From Mycobacterium heidelbergense (GTDB taxonomy: Bacteria; Actinomycetota; Actinomycetes; Mycobacteriales; Mycobacteriaceae), in NCBI RefSeq assembly GCF_010730745.1, contig NZ_AP022615.1, positions 1,302,001 to 1,366,000 on the forward strand: a DNA stretch of 64,000 nucleotides. Reading direction: 5' to 3'. A program made the position numbers and the translations under genes. Of this stretch, positions 48,018 through 56,903 are shown piece by piece (within the stretch, counting starts at the first letter, position 1; the number at the start of each line of letters is the position of its first letter). The notes beneath the pieces are model-generated. The model was given only the letters and a program-made list of their open reading frames with translations, made no database searches and was not told the DNA's origin.

Positions 48018-49622
48018 TCAGAACCCGTGACGGGTGTGAGGCTGCTGCGGGGTCGCCGGCTGCTGCGAATGCGTCTGGGGCGGAAGGGTTTGCTGCGTTT
48101 GCGTGTGCGTGGGCTGCGGCGCCTGTGTGGTGGTCGGGGGAGAGTACGTGGTGGTCGGCGGAGAGTACGTGGTGGTCGGCGGAGAGTACGTGGTGGTCGG
48201 CGGTGAATACGTCGTCGTCGGGGGTGAATACGTGGTGGTCGGGGGTGAGTAGGTCGTCGTCGGCGGCGAATACGTCGTGGTTGGCGGCGCGTGCGTCGTC
48301 GTCGGCGGGGAGTACGTCGTCGTCGGAGGCGAGTACGTGGTCGTGGGCGGCGCCGTCGGGCGCGTATACGGGGGCGGGTTCGGTGGGTGCCAGCCGGGGA
48401 ACGGGATGATGATCGGGATCGGAATCGGCACACCCGGGTTCGGGTTCGGCACGAAACCGGGGGTGCCCGGCGTCTCCGGACCGACCGGGGCGGGGGCGAC
48501 CGGCGGTGGGCCGCCCACGACGGGCGGCTGCTGTGGAACCGAGCCCCCGCCGGCGGGAGCCGGAAGGGTGCCGCCCTGGAATCCGGCGTTGGGCGCTTCG
48601 GGCGGGGGCGGCGGCACCGGCGCCTGCTGCTGCGTCGGCAACAGCGGCATGAACTTGCCCGGCGCGGCGTTCTGGTGTCCCACCACCGGCTGTTGGCTCG
48701 CCGCCGGCCGGATGGCGATGGCGACCGCGGCGGCCAACGACGCGAATCCGATGATCGCAAAGGCGATGACGGCATTGCCGATCAGCAACGATCGCCTGCT
48801 GAGCCGCGCGGGCCCGGTCTCGGCTTCATCGAAGTCGACGTCGCCGTCGCCGTACTCGTCGAGCCCACCGGGAAACGCTTCGGCATCGTCGGCCTGCGAG
48901 TACGCCAGCTGCGGTTCCTCGGCAGCCGGCCCGGCGGCCGGCGCCATCGCGGTCGCGTCCGCTGCCGCCGCCAAGGGCATGGCCGCCAGCGCCGCGCCGC
49001 GGGCGAGCGCGAAGGTGGGGTCGTCGGGGACCTCCACCCGCATGGTCGACTCGCCGCGAAGCTGGTCGGCGACCCTGGTGAGTTCGGCGGATGCGCCCAC
49101 CAGGTAGACGTCCTCCACGGCGCCGGGCCGGTCGTTGAGCCGGGCCATGATCGTGTCCAACGCGGCGGTGGCGTCAGCGCCGGGGCCGCCCCCCAGGGGC
49201 TCCCTGGCCAGCAGGGTCGGCGGCGCGTCCCCGTCACCGGCCGGACCCACCACCGACAGCGTCGCCGTCTCGTCGTCGACCACCAACACACCGCCGGCCC
49301 GGCCCGCCGCGCGCATCAACGCCGTCACGGCCTGCGACTCCGACAGCACCGCGACATCGTGGACGCCGGAATCTTCCAGCGTCCGGCGGAGCTGGTCCGC
49401 CTTCGCGTCGTCCGGCCAACACAGCCGGGTGGCGACCAGCCGATGGTTTTCGTCGGCCAGCAGCCGATTCGTGCCCAGCACGGTTTCGGCCAGCGTGGAG
49501 ATCGGATTGTCGGCCAGGTCGACGACGGATTGATCGACGACGTCAGCGCCTCGCCCGCCCGGCCCGACCAGCGCCAGGCGGGCAACGGGGCCTGTCACCG
49601 CAACCCCCAAAACGACGTCCAT
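48018..49622 (-). CDS. membrane protein with HSP70/actin-like N-terminus and Pro/Thr heptad repeats (Rv0538-like)
   Basis: A 534-residue protein. Residues 1-210 form an ATPase-like fold typical of a mycobacterial family (DVVLGVAVTGPVARLALVG, VVDDETATLSVVG, YLVGASAELTRVADQLRG). One membrane helix follows at about 278-302 (AVIAFAIIGFASLAAAVAIA). The outer part is Pro-rich and ends with eleven seven-residue repeats of the form SPPTTTY before a Gln/Thr/Pro tail. The repeats probably span the cell wall or are O-mannosylated. ATG 49622 has AGGAGA before it. Function is unknown. Confidence 0.85.
   Translation of the reverse strand: MDVVLGVAVTGPVARLALVGPGGRGADVVDQSVVDLADNPISTLAETVLGTNRLLADENHRLVATRLCWPDDAKADQLRRTLEDSGVHDVAVLSESQAVTALMRAAGRAGGVLVVDDETATLSVVGPAGDGDAPPTLLAREPLGGGPGADATAALDTIMARLNDRPGAVEDVYLVGASAELTRVADQLRGESTMRVEVPDDPTFALARGAALAAMPLAAAADATAMAPAAGPAAEEPQLAYSQADDAEAFPGGLDEYGDGDVDFDEAETGPARLSRRSLLIGNAVIAFAIIGFASLAAAVAIAIRPAASQQPVVGHQNAAPGKFMPLLPTQQQAPVPPPPPEAPNAGFQGGTLPAPAGGGSVPQQPPVVGGPPPVAPAPVGPETPGTPGFVPNPNPGVPIPIPIIIPFPGWHPPNPPPYTRPTAPPTTTYSPPTTTYSPPTTTHAPPTTTYSPPTTTYSPPTTTYSPPTTTYSPPTTTYSPPTTTYSPPTTTYSPPTTTQAPQPTHTQTQQTLPPQTHSQQPATPQQPHTRHGF
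48123..48353. repeat. 21-bp minisatellite, 11 units, coding for SPPTTTY heptads
   Basis: Eleven 21-base units lie in frame within the gene at 48018-49622. Protein units are mostly SPPTTTY, with APPTTTY twice, SPPTTTH once and SPPTTTQ last. Synonymous differences between units show several rounds of duplication. Copy number is likely to differ between strains. Confidence 0.92.
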
Positions 49623-49876
49623 CCCGGCTCTCCTTCGGCTGGCTACCCCACGACCAGCATGTCCCGGCATCATTACACTGCGATACCGTCGGCAGTAACA
49701 GTCGTTCGGGCGACAACGTTCGCCCATGCGCGAAGCGCACGTTCTCGGCACTGCCGCGCCGCCCGAACGGAGATTATGTTTCCAAGTGAGCAACGCGACC
49801 GGTGCGGCAGGGCGTTCCCCCGCCTGGCCACCGAAGCCACCTCGCCGATAACCCTTCTCGACACCCGGGGGTCACC

Positions 49877-51328
49877 GTGAGCCAGAGCAGCGACGACGCC
49901 CCGACCGGTCCCATCCGCGGGCAGACGCGGCGGTGGAACGTCGTCGGCGACCTGACCGCGGCCGCCCTGCTCGTCGTCGCGCTGGTGTTGCCGTGGAGTC
50001 TGTATTTCGGGATCGGAATACCCGGCAGCAACAAGGCCCTGTTGGCCGCGCTGTTCGCGGTGACGCTGCTGTCCCTGGTTTCCGTCGCCGCGGCCGGTTC
50101 CTGGAGGTCGTCGAGCGCGGTGGCGGGCCGGCTTCGGCTGGCGCTCAACGTCCCCTACGCGCTGCTGGTGATTGGCTTCGTCGTGTTCGACGCGGTCGAG
50201 ACGGTCCGGTCCGGTGGCACCGTGAACGTGCCGGGCGGCGTGGGGCCGGGCGCCTGGCTGGGGATTGCCGGCTTGCTGCTGAGCGCGCGACCGGCGATCA
50301 CCGCCCCGGCGCCCGAGGACGGCACGTCCGGGCCCGTCCGGATCATCGGCTACGCGTCGATGGTGGGCGCCGCGCTCAGCTTCGCCTTCAACCTGTATTG
50401 GCGGGTGCGGTACGCGCTGCACGGCACGGGCGGCTCGGCCGACTTCGGCAAGCAGAACATCGCGGTGATCGCGACCGCGGTGGTGTACGGCGCGGTGGCG
50501 TTGATCGCCGTTCTGGTGGGGTCGAGGTGGCTTTTGCGCAGCACCAAGGCTTCTCGGCTGGCGACGGTCGCGCTCGGCGTGTCGACCCTGGTCGCCGGGG
50601 CCCTCGTGTGGGTCCTTCCCGTGGGCCGTGACGTCGACGCGTTCCACGGCATAGCGCAGAACACGTCGACGGCAGGGGTCGGGTTCGAGGGCTATCTGGC
50701 GTGGGCGGCGGCCGGGGCGATCTTCGCGCCCTCGGCACTCTTCGCGCTGTCCGCCCGCCGGGACACGTCGCCGACCGAGGAGAACGCGTGGCGGGCGGCG
50801 GCCCGAAATGGCTTGCTGCTCATCATCGTATGGTGCCTGGGGTCGGTGGCCATGAGGCTCACCGACCTCGCCGTCGGGGTGACCCTGAGCTACCCCTTCT
50901 CGCGCTACGACAGCCTGGTGCTGGCCGCGTTCGATCTGGCCACCGCGGTCCTTGCGATCTGGCTGCGCATCAACCTCGGCAACGACTCGGTCTCCGCGAG
51001 ACTGATCTCGTCGCTGTGCGGGCTCGTCGCCACGCTGAGCATCTCGCGCGTCGTCGTGGGCGTCGCGCTGGCGCCGCGTTTCGCGGAATCGCCCGGTGCG
51101 CCGGCGGCGAATCCGGTCTACGGGAACAACCTCGCCCAGCAGATCACCAGCACCTTCGATGTGGCGCTGTGCGCGCTCGCCCTGTGCATCCTCGCGGCGG
51201 CGATCGTCGCCGGCCACCTCGGCGATCGACGGCCGCGACGCCGAGGCCGCCGCGCCGCCGCGCGGCAGGTCCCCGTCCACCAGCCCAGGATCTTCCGGCC
51301 GCCGCAACACCCGGCGGGAAGGAGCTAA
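49877..51328 (+). CDS. polytopic membrane protein of unknown function (Rv0537c-like)
   Basis: A 483-residue integral membrane protein with about ten helices spread from residue 23 to 445 and a basic, Arg-rich cytoplasmic C-terminus (RRPRRRGRRAAARQ). The N-terminal ~20 residues are polar. I recognise no catalytic motif; a conserved-looking loop is NTSTAGVGFEGYLAW. GTG 49877 was chosen because it follows a GGGGGT stretch and lies just before the first helix. It is divergent from the repeat protein across a 254-bp gap and convergent with galE3, overlapping its stop by four bases. Confidence 0.82.
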   Translation: MSQSSDDAPTGPIRGQTRRWNVVGDLTAAALLVVALVLPWSLYFGIGIPGSNKALLAALFAVTLLSLVSVAAAGSWRSSSAVAGRLRLALNVPYALLVIGFVVFDAVETVRSGGTVNVPGGVGPGAWLGIAGLLLSARPAITAPAPEDGTSGPVRIIGYASMVGAALSFAFNLYWRVRYALHGTGGSADFGKQNIAVIATAVVYGAVALIAVLVGSRWLLRSTKASRLATVALGVSTLVAGALVWVLPVGRDVDAFHGIAQNTSTAGVGFEGYLAWAAAGAIFAPSALFALSARRDTSPTEENAWRAAARNGLLLIIVWCLGSVAMRLTDLAVGVTLSYPFSRYDSLVLAAFDLATAVLAIWLRINLGNDSVSARLISSLCGLVATLSISRVVVGVALAPRFAESPGAPAANPVYGNNLAQQITSTFDVALCALALCILAAAIVAGHLGDRRPRRRGRRAAARQVPVHQPRIFRPPQHPAGRS

Positions 51329-52353
51329 CGCAAAGGCGCGAAAGCGAATTCGCGCAGGCCCCGGTGCGGGTCGACGGCCGCGCGGAAACCCAGCACCTCG
51401 GCGGCCCGGCTCGGATCGGCGACGATGTGGCGCACGTCGCCGCCGCGGTACTGTCCGGTGATCACGGGCGTGACCGAGCCGTCTCGCGCGTCGCACAGCG
51501 CGGTGGCCACCTCCAGGATCGAGATGGGTTGTCCCGAGCAGACGTTGACCGCGGTGAAGCCGTCTCGATCACCCATGGCGGCGAGGTTGGCGGCGGCCAC
51601 GTCGTCGACGTGGACGAAGTCACGCATCTGACCGCCGTCCTCGAAAACCCTTGGCGGTTCACCCCTTTCGAGCGCCGAGCGGAAGATCGCCGCCACCCCG
51701 GAATACGGGGTGTCGCGCGGCATCCCGGGCCCGTAGACGTTGTGGTAGCGCAGCGCCACCACCGAACCGCCCGTCGCCTCCGACCACGCCAGCGCGTAAT
51801 GCTCCTGCGCGGCCTTGCTGGCCGCGTACAGGCTGCGCGGCCGCAGCGCGGCGCCCTCGCCGACCAACAGCCACGTCACGTCGACCCCGCATGCGGGACA
51901 ACGGTGTTCGAAGATCCCGGCGTCGAGGTCGGCGCGCCGCCGCGGCGGCGGGTCGACCGACCCGTGTTCGGGACAGGCGTAGTGGCCCTGCCCGTAGACC
52001 ACCATCGACGACGCCAGCACCAGGCGGCGCACCCCGGCGGCGAACATCCGTGCCAACAGGACCGCGGTCGCGTAATCGTTGTGGCCGCCGTAGGCAGGGG
52101 CGTCGGCGGCGTCGACGCCGGCGCCCACCATCGCCGCCTGATGGCACACGAGGTCCACCCCGTCCAGCAGCGGCGCCAGCGCGTCGCCGTCGCGGATGTC
52201 GACCCGGTGACATCCGGCCGGCGGCACCGGGTTTGGGCCGTGCGCGGCGGGCAGCAGCGCGTCGACGGCGACGACGTCGTGACCCGCCGCGCGCAGCGCC
52301 GCGTCCACCCGCGACCCGATGAAACCGGCCGCGCCGGTCAGCAGCACCCTCAC
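51325..52353 (-). CDS. galE3: NAD-dependent sugar epimerase GalE3
   Basis: A 342-residue extended SDR. The NAD motif is LLTGAAGFIGSRV, the catalytic pair is YAASK near residue 172, and HNVYGPGMPRDTPYSG follows. Between strands there is an insertion rich in Cys (YACPEHGSVDPPP, then HRCPACGVDV) that could bind zinc; I recall a similar insertion in Rv0536. Specificity between UDP-glucose, UDP-GlcNAc and others is not settled. The GTG start overlaps the mtnP stop by four bases. Confidence 0.9.
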   Translation of the reverse strand: MRVLLTGAAGFIGSRVDAALRAAGHDVVAVDALLPAAHGPNPVPPAGCHRVDIRDGDALAPLLDGVDLVCHQAAMVGAGVDAADAPAYGGHNDYATAVLLARMFAAGVRRLVLASSMVVYGQGHYACPEHGSVDPPPRRRADLDAGIFEHRCPACGVDVTWLLVGEGAALRPRSLYAASKAAQEHYALAWSEATGGSVVALRYHNVYGPGMPRDTPYSGVAAIFRSALERGEPPRVFEDGGQMRDFVHVDDVAAANLAAMGDRDGFTAVNVCSGQPISILEVATALCDARDGSVTPVITGQYRGGDVRHIVADPSRAAEVLGFRAAVDPHRGLREFAFAPLR

Positions 52354-53144
52354 GGCAGCTCGACCGGCAACGTGACGCCGGTGTGCGGCTGGCAGTGCGT
52401 GCACGTGCGCTCGGCGGCGACCCGGCCGATCGCCGCGCGCATCAGCCTTTTGAACGCGCCCATGTTCTTCTCGAATTCGGCGAACACGTCGGCGGCCTTC
52501 ACGCCGTCGCCGGCCTGGATACCGGCGTCCAGATCGGTCACCAAAGCGATTGCCGCATAGCATATTTCGAGTTCGCGGGCCAGCACGGCCTCCGGGTACC
52601 CGGTCATGTTGACCAGGCCGAACCCGGCGGAGGCGAACCACCGGCTTTCCGCGCGGGTGGAAAAGCGCGGCCCCTGGATCACCACCATGGTGCCGCCGTC
52701 GACCACGCCGGGCAGGCCGGTGGCCGCGGCCCGCAGGGTCGGGCAGTACGGATCGGCGAAGTCGACGTGGACCGCCCCGGAGTCGAAGTAGGTGTCGGCG
52801 CGGCCGGTGGTGCGATCGACCAGCTGGTCGGGCACCACCACCGCGCCCGGACCGTTCACCGGGTCCAGGCTGCCGACGGCGCACGGGGCAAAGACGCGCC
52901 GCACGCCGAGCTTGCGGAGCGCCCACATGTTGGCGCGGTACGGCACGGTGTGCGCGGAGAACTGGTGCGTCGCCCCGTGCCGGGGCAGGAACGCGACCTC
53001 GTGCTCGCCGACGGCGCCGATCGCGACCGCGGCGCTGGGCCGGCCGTACGGGGTGTCCACGTCGATGCTTCGCAGGTCGGACTCGAAGAAGGTGTAGAAG
53101 CCGCTGCCGCCGATCACTCCGAGCATCCGCCCATTGTGGCGCAT
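52350..53144 (-). CDS. mtnP: 5'-methylthioadenosine phosphorylase MtnP
   Basis: A 264-residue PNP/MTAP-family phosphorylase that cleaves methylthioadenosine to adenine for salvage. Motifs are LGVIGGSGFYTF at the start, VAFLPRHGATHQFSAH with the phosphate-binding RHG, and NMTGYPEAVLARELEICYA with the substrate Met-Thr pair. ATG 53144 gives the same length as Rv0535 as I recall; ATG 53126 is possible. It is divergent from menA, with only 16 bases between the starts, so the two promoters must overlap. Confidence 0.93.
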   Translation of the reverse strand: MRHNGRMLGVIGGSGFYTFFESDLRSIDVDTPYGRPSAAVAIGAVGEHEVAFLPRHGATHQFSAHTVPYRANMWALRKLGVRRVFAPCAVGSLDPVNGPGAVVVPDQLVDRTTGRADTYFDSGAVHVDFADPYCPTLRAAATGLPGVVDGGTMVVIQGPRFSTRAESRWFASAGFGLVNMTGYPEAVLARELEICYAAIALVTDLDAGIQAGDGVKAADVFAEFEKNMGAFKRLMRAAIGRVAAERTCTHCQPHTGVTLPVELP

Positions 53145-53160
53145 AGGGCAGGATGCCCTG

Positions 53161-54033
53161 GTGGCCAGTTTTGCGCAGTGGATCTCGGGCGCGCGACCGC
53201 GGACGCTGCCCAACGCGGTGGCGCCGGTGGTCGCCGGCACCGGCGCCGCGGCGTGGCTGCACTCCGCGGTGTGGTGGAAGGCGCTGCTGGCGCTGGCCGT
53301 CGCGGTCGCGCTGATCGTCGGCGTCAACTACGCCAACGACTACTCCGACGGCATCCGCGGCACCGACGACGACCGGGCCGGCCCGGTGCGGCTGGTGGGC
53401 TCGCGGCTGGCGACCCCGCGATCGGTGCTGACGGCGGCCGTGACCAGCCTGTCGGTCGGCGCGGCGGCCGGGCTGGCGCTGGCGCTGCTCAGCGCGCCGT
53501 GGCTGATCCTGGTCGGCGCGGCCTGCATCGCCGGGGCGTGGCTGTACACGGGCGGGTCAAAGCCGTACGGCTACGCGGGTTTTGGCGAGGTCGCGGTGTT
53601 CGTGTTCTTCGGGCTGGTCGCCGTGCTCGGCACCGAGTACACCCAGGCCTTGCGGGTGGACTGGGTGGGGCTGGCGCTGGCGGTGTCGATCGGCGCGCTG
53701 TCGTCGTCGGTGCTGGTGGCCAACAACCTGCGGGACATCCCGACCGACGCGCGGTCGCAGAAGATCACCCTGGCGGTGCGGCTGGGCGATGCCCGCACCC
53801 GGGTCCTCTACCAGGCGCTGCTGGCGACCGCCGGAGTCCTGACGCTGGTCCTCATGGCGGCGACGCCATGGTGCGCGGTGGGGTTGGCGGCCACGCCGCT
53901 GGCCCTGCGCGCCGCGGGTCCGGTGCGATCCGGCCGCGGCGGGCCCGAGCTGATCCCGGTGCTGCGTGACACCGGGTTGGCGATGATCGTGTGGGCGACC
54001 GCGGTGGCGGCCGCCCTGGCCCTGGCGCACTGA
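53161..54033 (+). CDS. menA: 1,4-dihydroxy-2-naphthoate octaprenyltransferase MenA
   Basis: A 290-residue UbiA-family membrane prenyltransferase with about eight or nine helices. It attaches the polyprenyl chain, presumably from GrcC1, to DHNA. The first Asp-rich loop is NYANDYSDGIRGTDDDR near residue 60 and the second NNLRDIPTDARSQK near 190. GTG 53161 is the start. It corresponds to Rv0534c. In H37Rv fabH follows menA as I recall, but here a DUF4229 gene does. Confidence 0.95.
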   Translation: MASFAQWISGARPRTLPNAVAPVVAGTGAAAWLHSAVWWKALLALAVAVALIVGVNYANDYSDGIRGTDDDRAGPVRLVGSRLATPRSVLTAAVTSLSVGAAAGLALALLSAPWLILVGAACIAGAWLYTGGSKPYGYAGFGEVAVFVFFGLVAVLGTEYTQALRVDWVGLALAVSIGALSSSVLVANNLRDIPTDARSQKITLAVRLGDARTRVLYQALLATAGVLTLVLMAATPWCAVGLAATPLALRAAGPVRSGRGGPELIPVLRDTGLAMIVWATAVAAALALAH

Positions 54034-54055
54034 CCGTGCGCCCGCGCGGGCGCCA

Positions 54056-54394
54056 TCAGTCCCGGTCCTCGCCGCGCAGCCGGGCTTGCAGCGCCTCGCG
54101 TTCCCGGCGCCGGCGTTCGCCGGCTACGGCCAGCGCGACGGTGGCGCGCCGACGCAGCGGGCCGAACAGCCAGATGCCCAGGGGCATCGCGATGATCAGG
54201 GCGAACAACGCGGCGACGACGACCGGGAACTGGGTGACCCCCAGCAGCCGCGCGACCCCGCAGATGGCGCCGGTAAGCACGGCCACCAGCGCCAACCGCG
54301 CCGCCGCGTAGAGCAAGACGTCGACCACCACACGATTTCCGGCGCGCTGCGCCGGGCCATCGCCAGTGCCGTTGTCGCTAGGTCTTTCTGACAC
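54056..54394 (-). CDS. DUF4229 membrane protein
   Basis: A 112-residue protein with two membrane helices (about 27-50 and 55-78) and a basic, Arg/Glu-rich coiled C-terminus (RRRREREALQARLRGED). This is the DUF4229 layout; function is unknown. It corresponds in place to Rv0531. It is divergent from the small 50-residue protein to its right. Confidence 0.85.
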   Translation of the reverse strand: MSERPSDNGTGDGPAQRAGNRVVVDVLLYAAARLALVAVLTGAICGVARLLGVTQFPVVVAALFALIIAMPLGIWLFGPLRRRATVALAVAGERRRREREALQARLRGEDRD

Positions 54395-54440
54395 AACCCG
54401 AGCCTACGGCGCGGGTATATTCGCTCAAAGGAGGTGTTGA

Positions 54441-54593
54441 GTGCTCTACCTGCTGCTCATCCTGATTCTGGGAACGCTGATCTACGTTGGCTGGCGCGCG
54501 GCGCGGTCACAGGCCAACCGGCCGAAGACCCGCGTGATCGGACCCGACGACGATCCAGAGTTCTTGCGGCGGTTGGGCCACGGAGATCGTTAA
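54441..54593 (+). CDS. 50-residue single-helix membrane protein
   Basis: A short gene easily missed. GTG 54441 follows a near-perfect ribosome site (AAAGGAGGT at 54427-54435, six bases before the start). The protein has one hydrophobic helix (LYLLLILILGTLIYVGW), then a basic and polar tail (RAARSQANRPKTRVIGPDDD) ending in LRRLGHGDR. I recall a protein of this size at the same place in H37Rv (Rv0530A). A role as a small membrane regulator or stabiliser of the nearby cytochrome c maturation complex is possible but unproven. Confidence 0.85.
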   Translation: MLYLLLILILGTLIYVGWRAARSQANRPKTRVIGPDDDPEFLRRLGHGDR

Positions 54594-54598
54594 CGCCC

Positions 54599-55888
54599 CT
54601 AGACCAGACCCGGGTTGCGCTGATCGCCGGGAAACCCCTCGGCGACGGCGGCGGCCAGCTCGGCGAGCGCTTCGCGGGTGCCCCGCCGCAACCGGTCCAG
54701 GCTGATCTCCGCGCCCTCTTCCAGGTGCGGGTCGAACGGCACCAGCCGCACCGCGCGGCAGCGCCGCGAGAAGTGATCGACCACCTTGTTCATGTCGACC
54801 TTGCCGGTGCGTGGACGCACCCCGTTGATGACCGCGATCGAATTGCGGACGAGTTCGCCGTGGCCGTGGGCGTCCAGCCAGTCCAGCGTTTGCGAGGCGC
54901 TGCGCGCGCCGTCGATGGATCCCGAGCTGACCACGATCAGCACATCGGCCTTCTCCAGCACCGACGACATCACCGAGTGCAGCAGGCCGGGGCCGCAGTC
55001 GGTGAGCACCAGGCCGTAGAACCGCTCCAGGATCTCCAGGGTGCGGGCGTAGTCGTCGGCGCTGAACGCCTCCGAGGCGGCCGGATCGGTCTCGGAGGCC
55101 AGCACCTCCAGCCCGCTCGGGCCCTTCGACGTGTAGCGACGGACATCGCTGTAGCGCTCGACGGTTCCGGCGTCGTGCAGCAGCTGACGCACCGTCGCCG
55201 CCGTCTCCAGCGGGATCTTTTGGCTCAGGGTGCCGCGATCGGGGTTGGCGTCGACGGCCACCACACGGTCGCCGCGGATGGCGGCGAAGGTGGACCCCAG
55301 GGTCGCGGTGATCGTCGTCTTGCCGACGCCCCCCTTCAGCGACAGCAACGCGATCCGGTAGCAACCGCGCAAGGGCCGGTTGACCTGGGCCACCAGGTTG
55401 TTGTGGCGGGCGGCCCGGGGGCTCTCCCCCAAGTTGATCAGGTGACCGGACAGCTCGTAGACCGTCCGGCGCCAACCCTCCGATGGCGGCGGTTTGACCG
55501 GTCGCAGCAGCACCCCGGTGGACAGCTCCGGATAGGGCGTGTGCGGCAGCGGCTCGGGGCGGTACGGCGCCGGGGCCTCGGCCGGGCCGTTGTAAGCCTC
55601 GGCCGGGCCGTCGTAGTAGGCCCCGTACGCGGTCGGGTCGACGCGCGGGATGCCGGTAACCGGGGTCGAATCCCAGGGTGGCATCCCCGCGGGCGGGGGT
55701 GCCGTCTGCCGCCGCTCGGGCCCGGGAACCCGCCGCTCGGTGCGGAATCCGGCGAAGGCCCGGGTCGGCGCTTCGGCGCCCGGCTCCGCCGGCGGTTCGG
55801 CGGTGCGCTCCTGGGGCGCCGGCTGGCGAGGCACCTGCGTGGTCTGCTGATCGGGCGCCCCCACGCCGGTCGTTGGATGGTCGGACAC
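54599..55888 (-). CDS. MinD/ParA-like ATPase with Pro-rich N-terminus (Rv0530-like)
   Basis: A 429-residue protein. Residues 1-145 are a disordered Pro/Ala/Thr-rich region; then comes a deviant Walker A motif (LLSLKGGVGKTTITATLG near 183), Walker B in YGLVLTDCGPGLLHSV, and switch-like residues in VVSSGSIDGARSA. This is the architecture of mycobacterial EspI-type MinD-like ATPases. Partner and role are unknown. GTG 55888 has GGGGGAG at a good distance; GTG 55894 is the alternative. It is transcribed in the same direction as, and just downstream of, ccsA. Confidence 0.88.
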   Translation of the reverse strand: MSDHPTTGVGAPDQQTTQVPRQPAPQERTAEPPAEPGAEAPTRAFAGFRTERRVPGPERRQTAPPPAGMPPWDSTPVTGIPRVDPTAYGAYYDGPAEAYNGPAEAPAPYRPEPLPHTPYPELSTGVLLRPVKPPPSEGWRRTVYELSGHLINLGESPRAARHNNLVAQVNRPLRGCYRIALLSLKGGVGKTTITATLGSTFAAIRGDRVVAVDANPDRGTLSQKIPLETAATVRQLLHDAGTVERYSDVRRYTSKGPSGLEVLASETDPAASEAFSADDYARTLEILERFYGLVLTDCGPGLLHSVMSSVLEKADVLIVVSSGSIDGARSASQTLDWLDAHGHGELVRNSIAVINGVRPRTGKVDMNKVVDHFSRRCRAVRLVPFDPHLEEGAEISLDRLRRGTREALAELAAAVAEGFPGDQRNPGLV

Positions 55889-55931
55889 GTGCACTCCCCC
55901 TTGTTGTGCTACCTGCGTCGGTTGCTAACTG

Positions 55932-56903
55932 TCAGCCCACGCCCGCGTAGGAATGCAGGCCCACAGTCACCAGGTTAACGAAGAACAGGTTGAAGACCAT
56001 GGCCACGAACCCCACGACGTTGATCCAGGCGGCCTTCCTGTCCCGCCATCCCGCGGTCGACCTGGCGTGCAGGTAGGCCGCGTAGACCACCCACGCGACG
56101 AACGACACCGTCTCCTTGGGGTCCCAGCCCCAATACCTGCCCCACGCTTCCTCGGCCCAGATGGCGCCGAAGATCACCCCGAAGCCGAACACCGGGAAGG
56201 CGAAGATCGTGGTGCGGTACGCGATGCGGTCCAGGGTCTGCGCGTCGGGCAGCCGCTGCACCATTCGTCCCAGCGCCCCTTCGTGGCCGGGATCGCCGAA
56301 GCGCGACGTGCGCAGCAGGAACAGGATGCTGGCGATGCCGGCGACCACGAACACCCCGGAACCCAGGCTGACCACCGACACGTGGATGGGCAGCCAGTAG
56401 GACTGCAGCGCGGGCATCACCGGGGCCGCGTTGGTGTAGAGCCAGCGCCCGGACACCGTGAGCAGGATCAGCACCGGCACCAGCAGGAAGACCCACAGCG
56501 GGCGGTATTGCGGGCGGCGCAGCACGATGGCGCCCGCCACCAGGCCGCACAGGCAGGTCAGGTTGATGAACTCGTACATGTTGCCCCACGGCACCCGCAG
56601 GGTGGCCAGGCCGCGCAGCACGATGCACGCCAGCAGCAACCCGGTGCCAAGGTAGGCCACCGCCAGCCCGGCCCGCCCGACGCGCTCGTCGAACGGCCGC
56701 TGGTCGGTGTCCTCGACGACGCCGGGGACGGCGCTGTCGGCGGCGACCGAGCCGGCCAGCACGCGCCGGTCCACCCGGCGGCTCCCGGCGTAGGCCAGCT
56801 CGAAGGCCAGCAGCAGCAGGGCGACCACCAGCGCCACCACGGCCGAGGTGAACGCCCAGTCGGAGTAGCGGGCCAGGCCGATGTCGACGTGCAGGGTGTT
56901 CAT
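55932..56903 (-). CDS. ccsA: cytochrome c biogenesis protein CcsA (CcsB/ResC type)
   Basis: A 323-residue membrane protein with about eight helices. It carries the heme-handling motif WGRYWGWDPKETVSF, with conserved His residues in PIHVSVVSLG and in LHARSTAGW. Together with ResB it forms the system II cytochrome c synthase that exports heme and attaches it to apocytochrome c. The start ATG overlaps the resB stop by four bases. It corresponds to Rv0529. Confidence 0.95.
   Translation of the reverse strand: MNTLHVDIGLARYSDWAFTSAVVALVVALLLLAFELAYAGSRRVDRRVLAGSVAADSAVPGVVEDTDQRPFDERVGRAGLAVAYLGTGLLLACIVLRGLATLRVPWGNMYEFINLTCLCGLVAGAIVLRRPQYRPLWVFLLVPVLILLTVSGRWLYTNAAPVMPALQSYWLPIHVSVVSLGSGVFVVAGIASILFLLRTSRFGDPGHEGALGRMVQRLPDAQTLDRIAYRTTIFAFPVFGFGVIFGAIWAEEAWGRYWGWDPKETVSFVAWVVYAAYLHARSTAGWRDRKAAWINVVGFVAMVFNLFFVNLVTVGLHSYAGVG

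Noticed and set aside
48123..48353. Regular repeats taken as a possible CRISPR array
   Set aside because: Units are 21 bases, directly adjacent without unique spacers, and in frame as SPPTTTY heptads. This is a coding minisatellite.
53145..53160. Shared -10 boxes between mtnP and menA, like those of grcC1/menJ
   Set aside because: The 16-bp gap has a small palindrome (GGGCA-N3-TGCCC), but neither strand gives a convincing -10 at the right distance.
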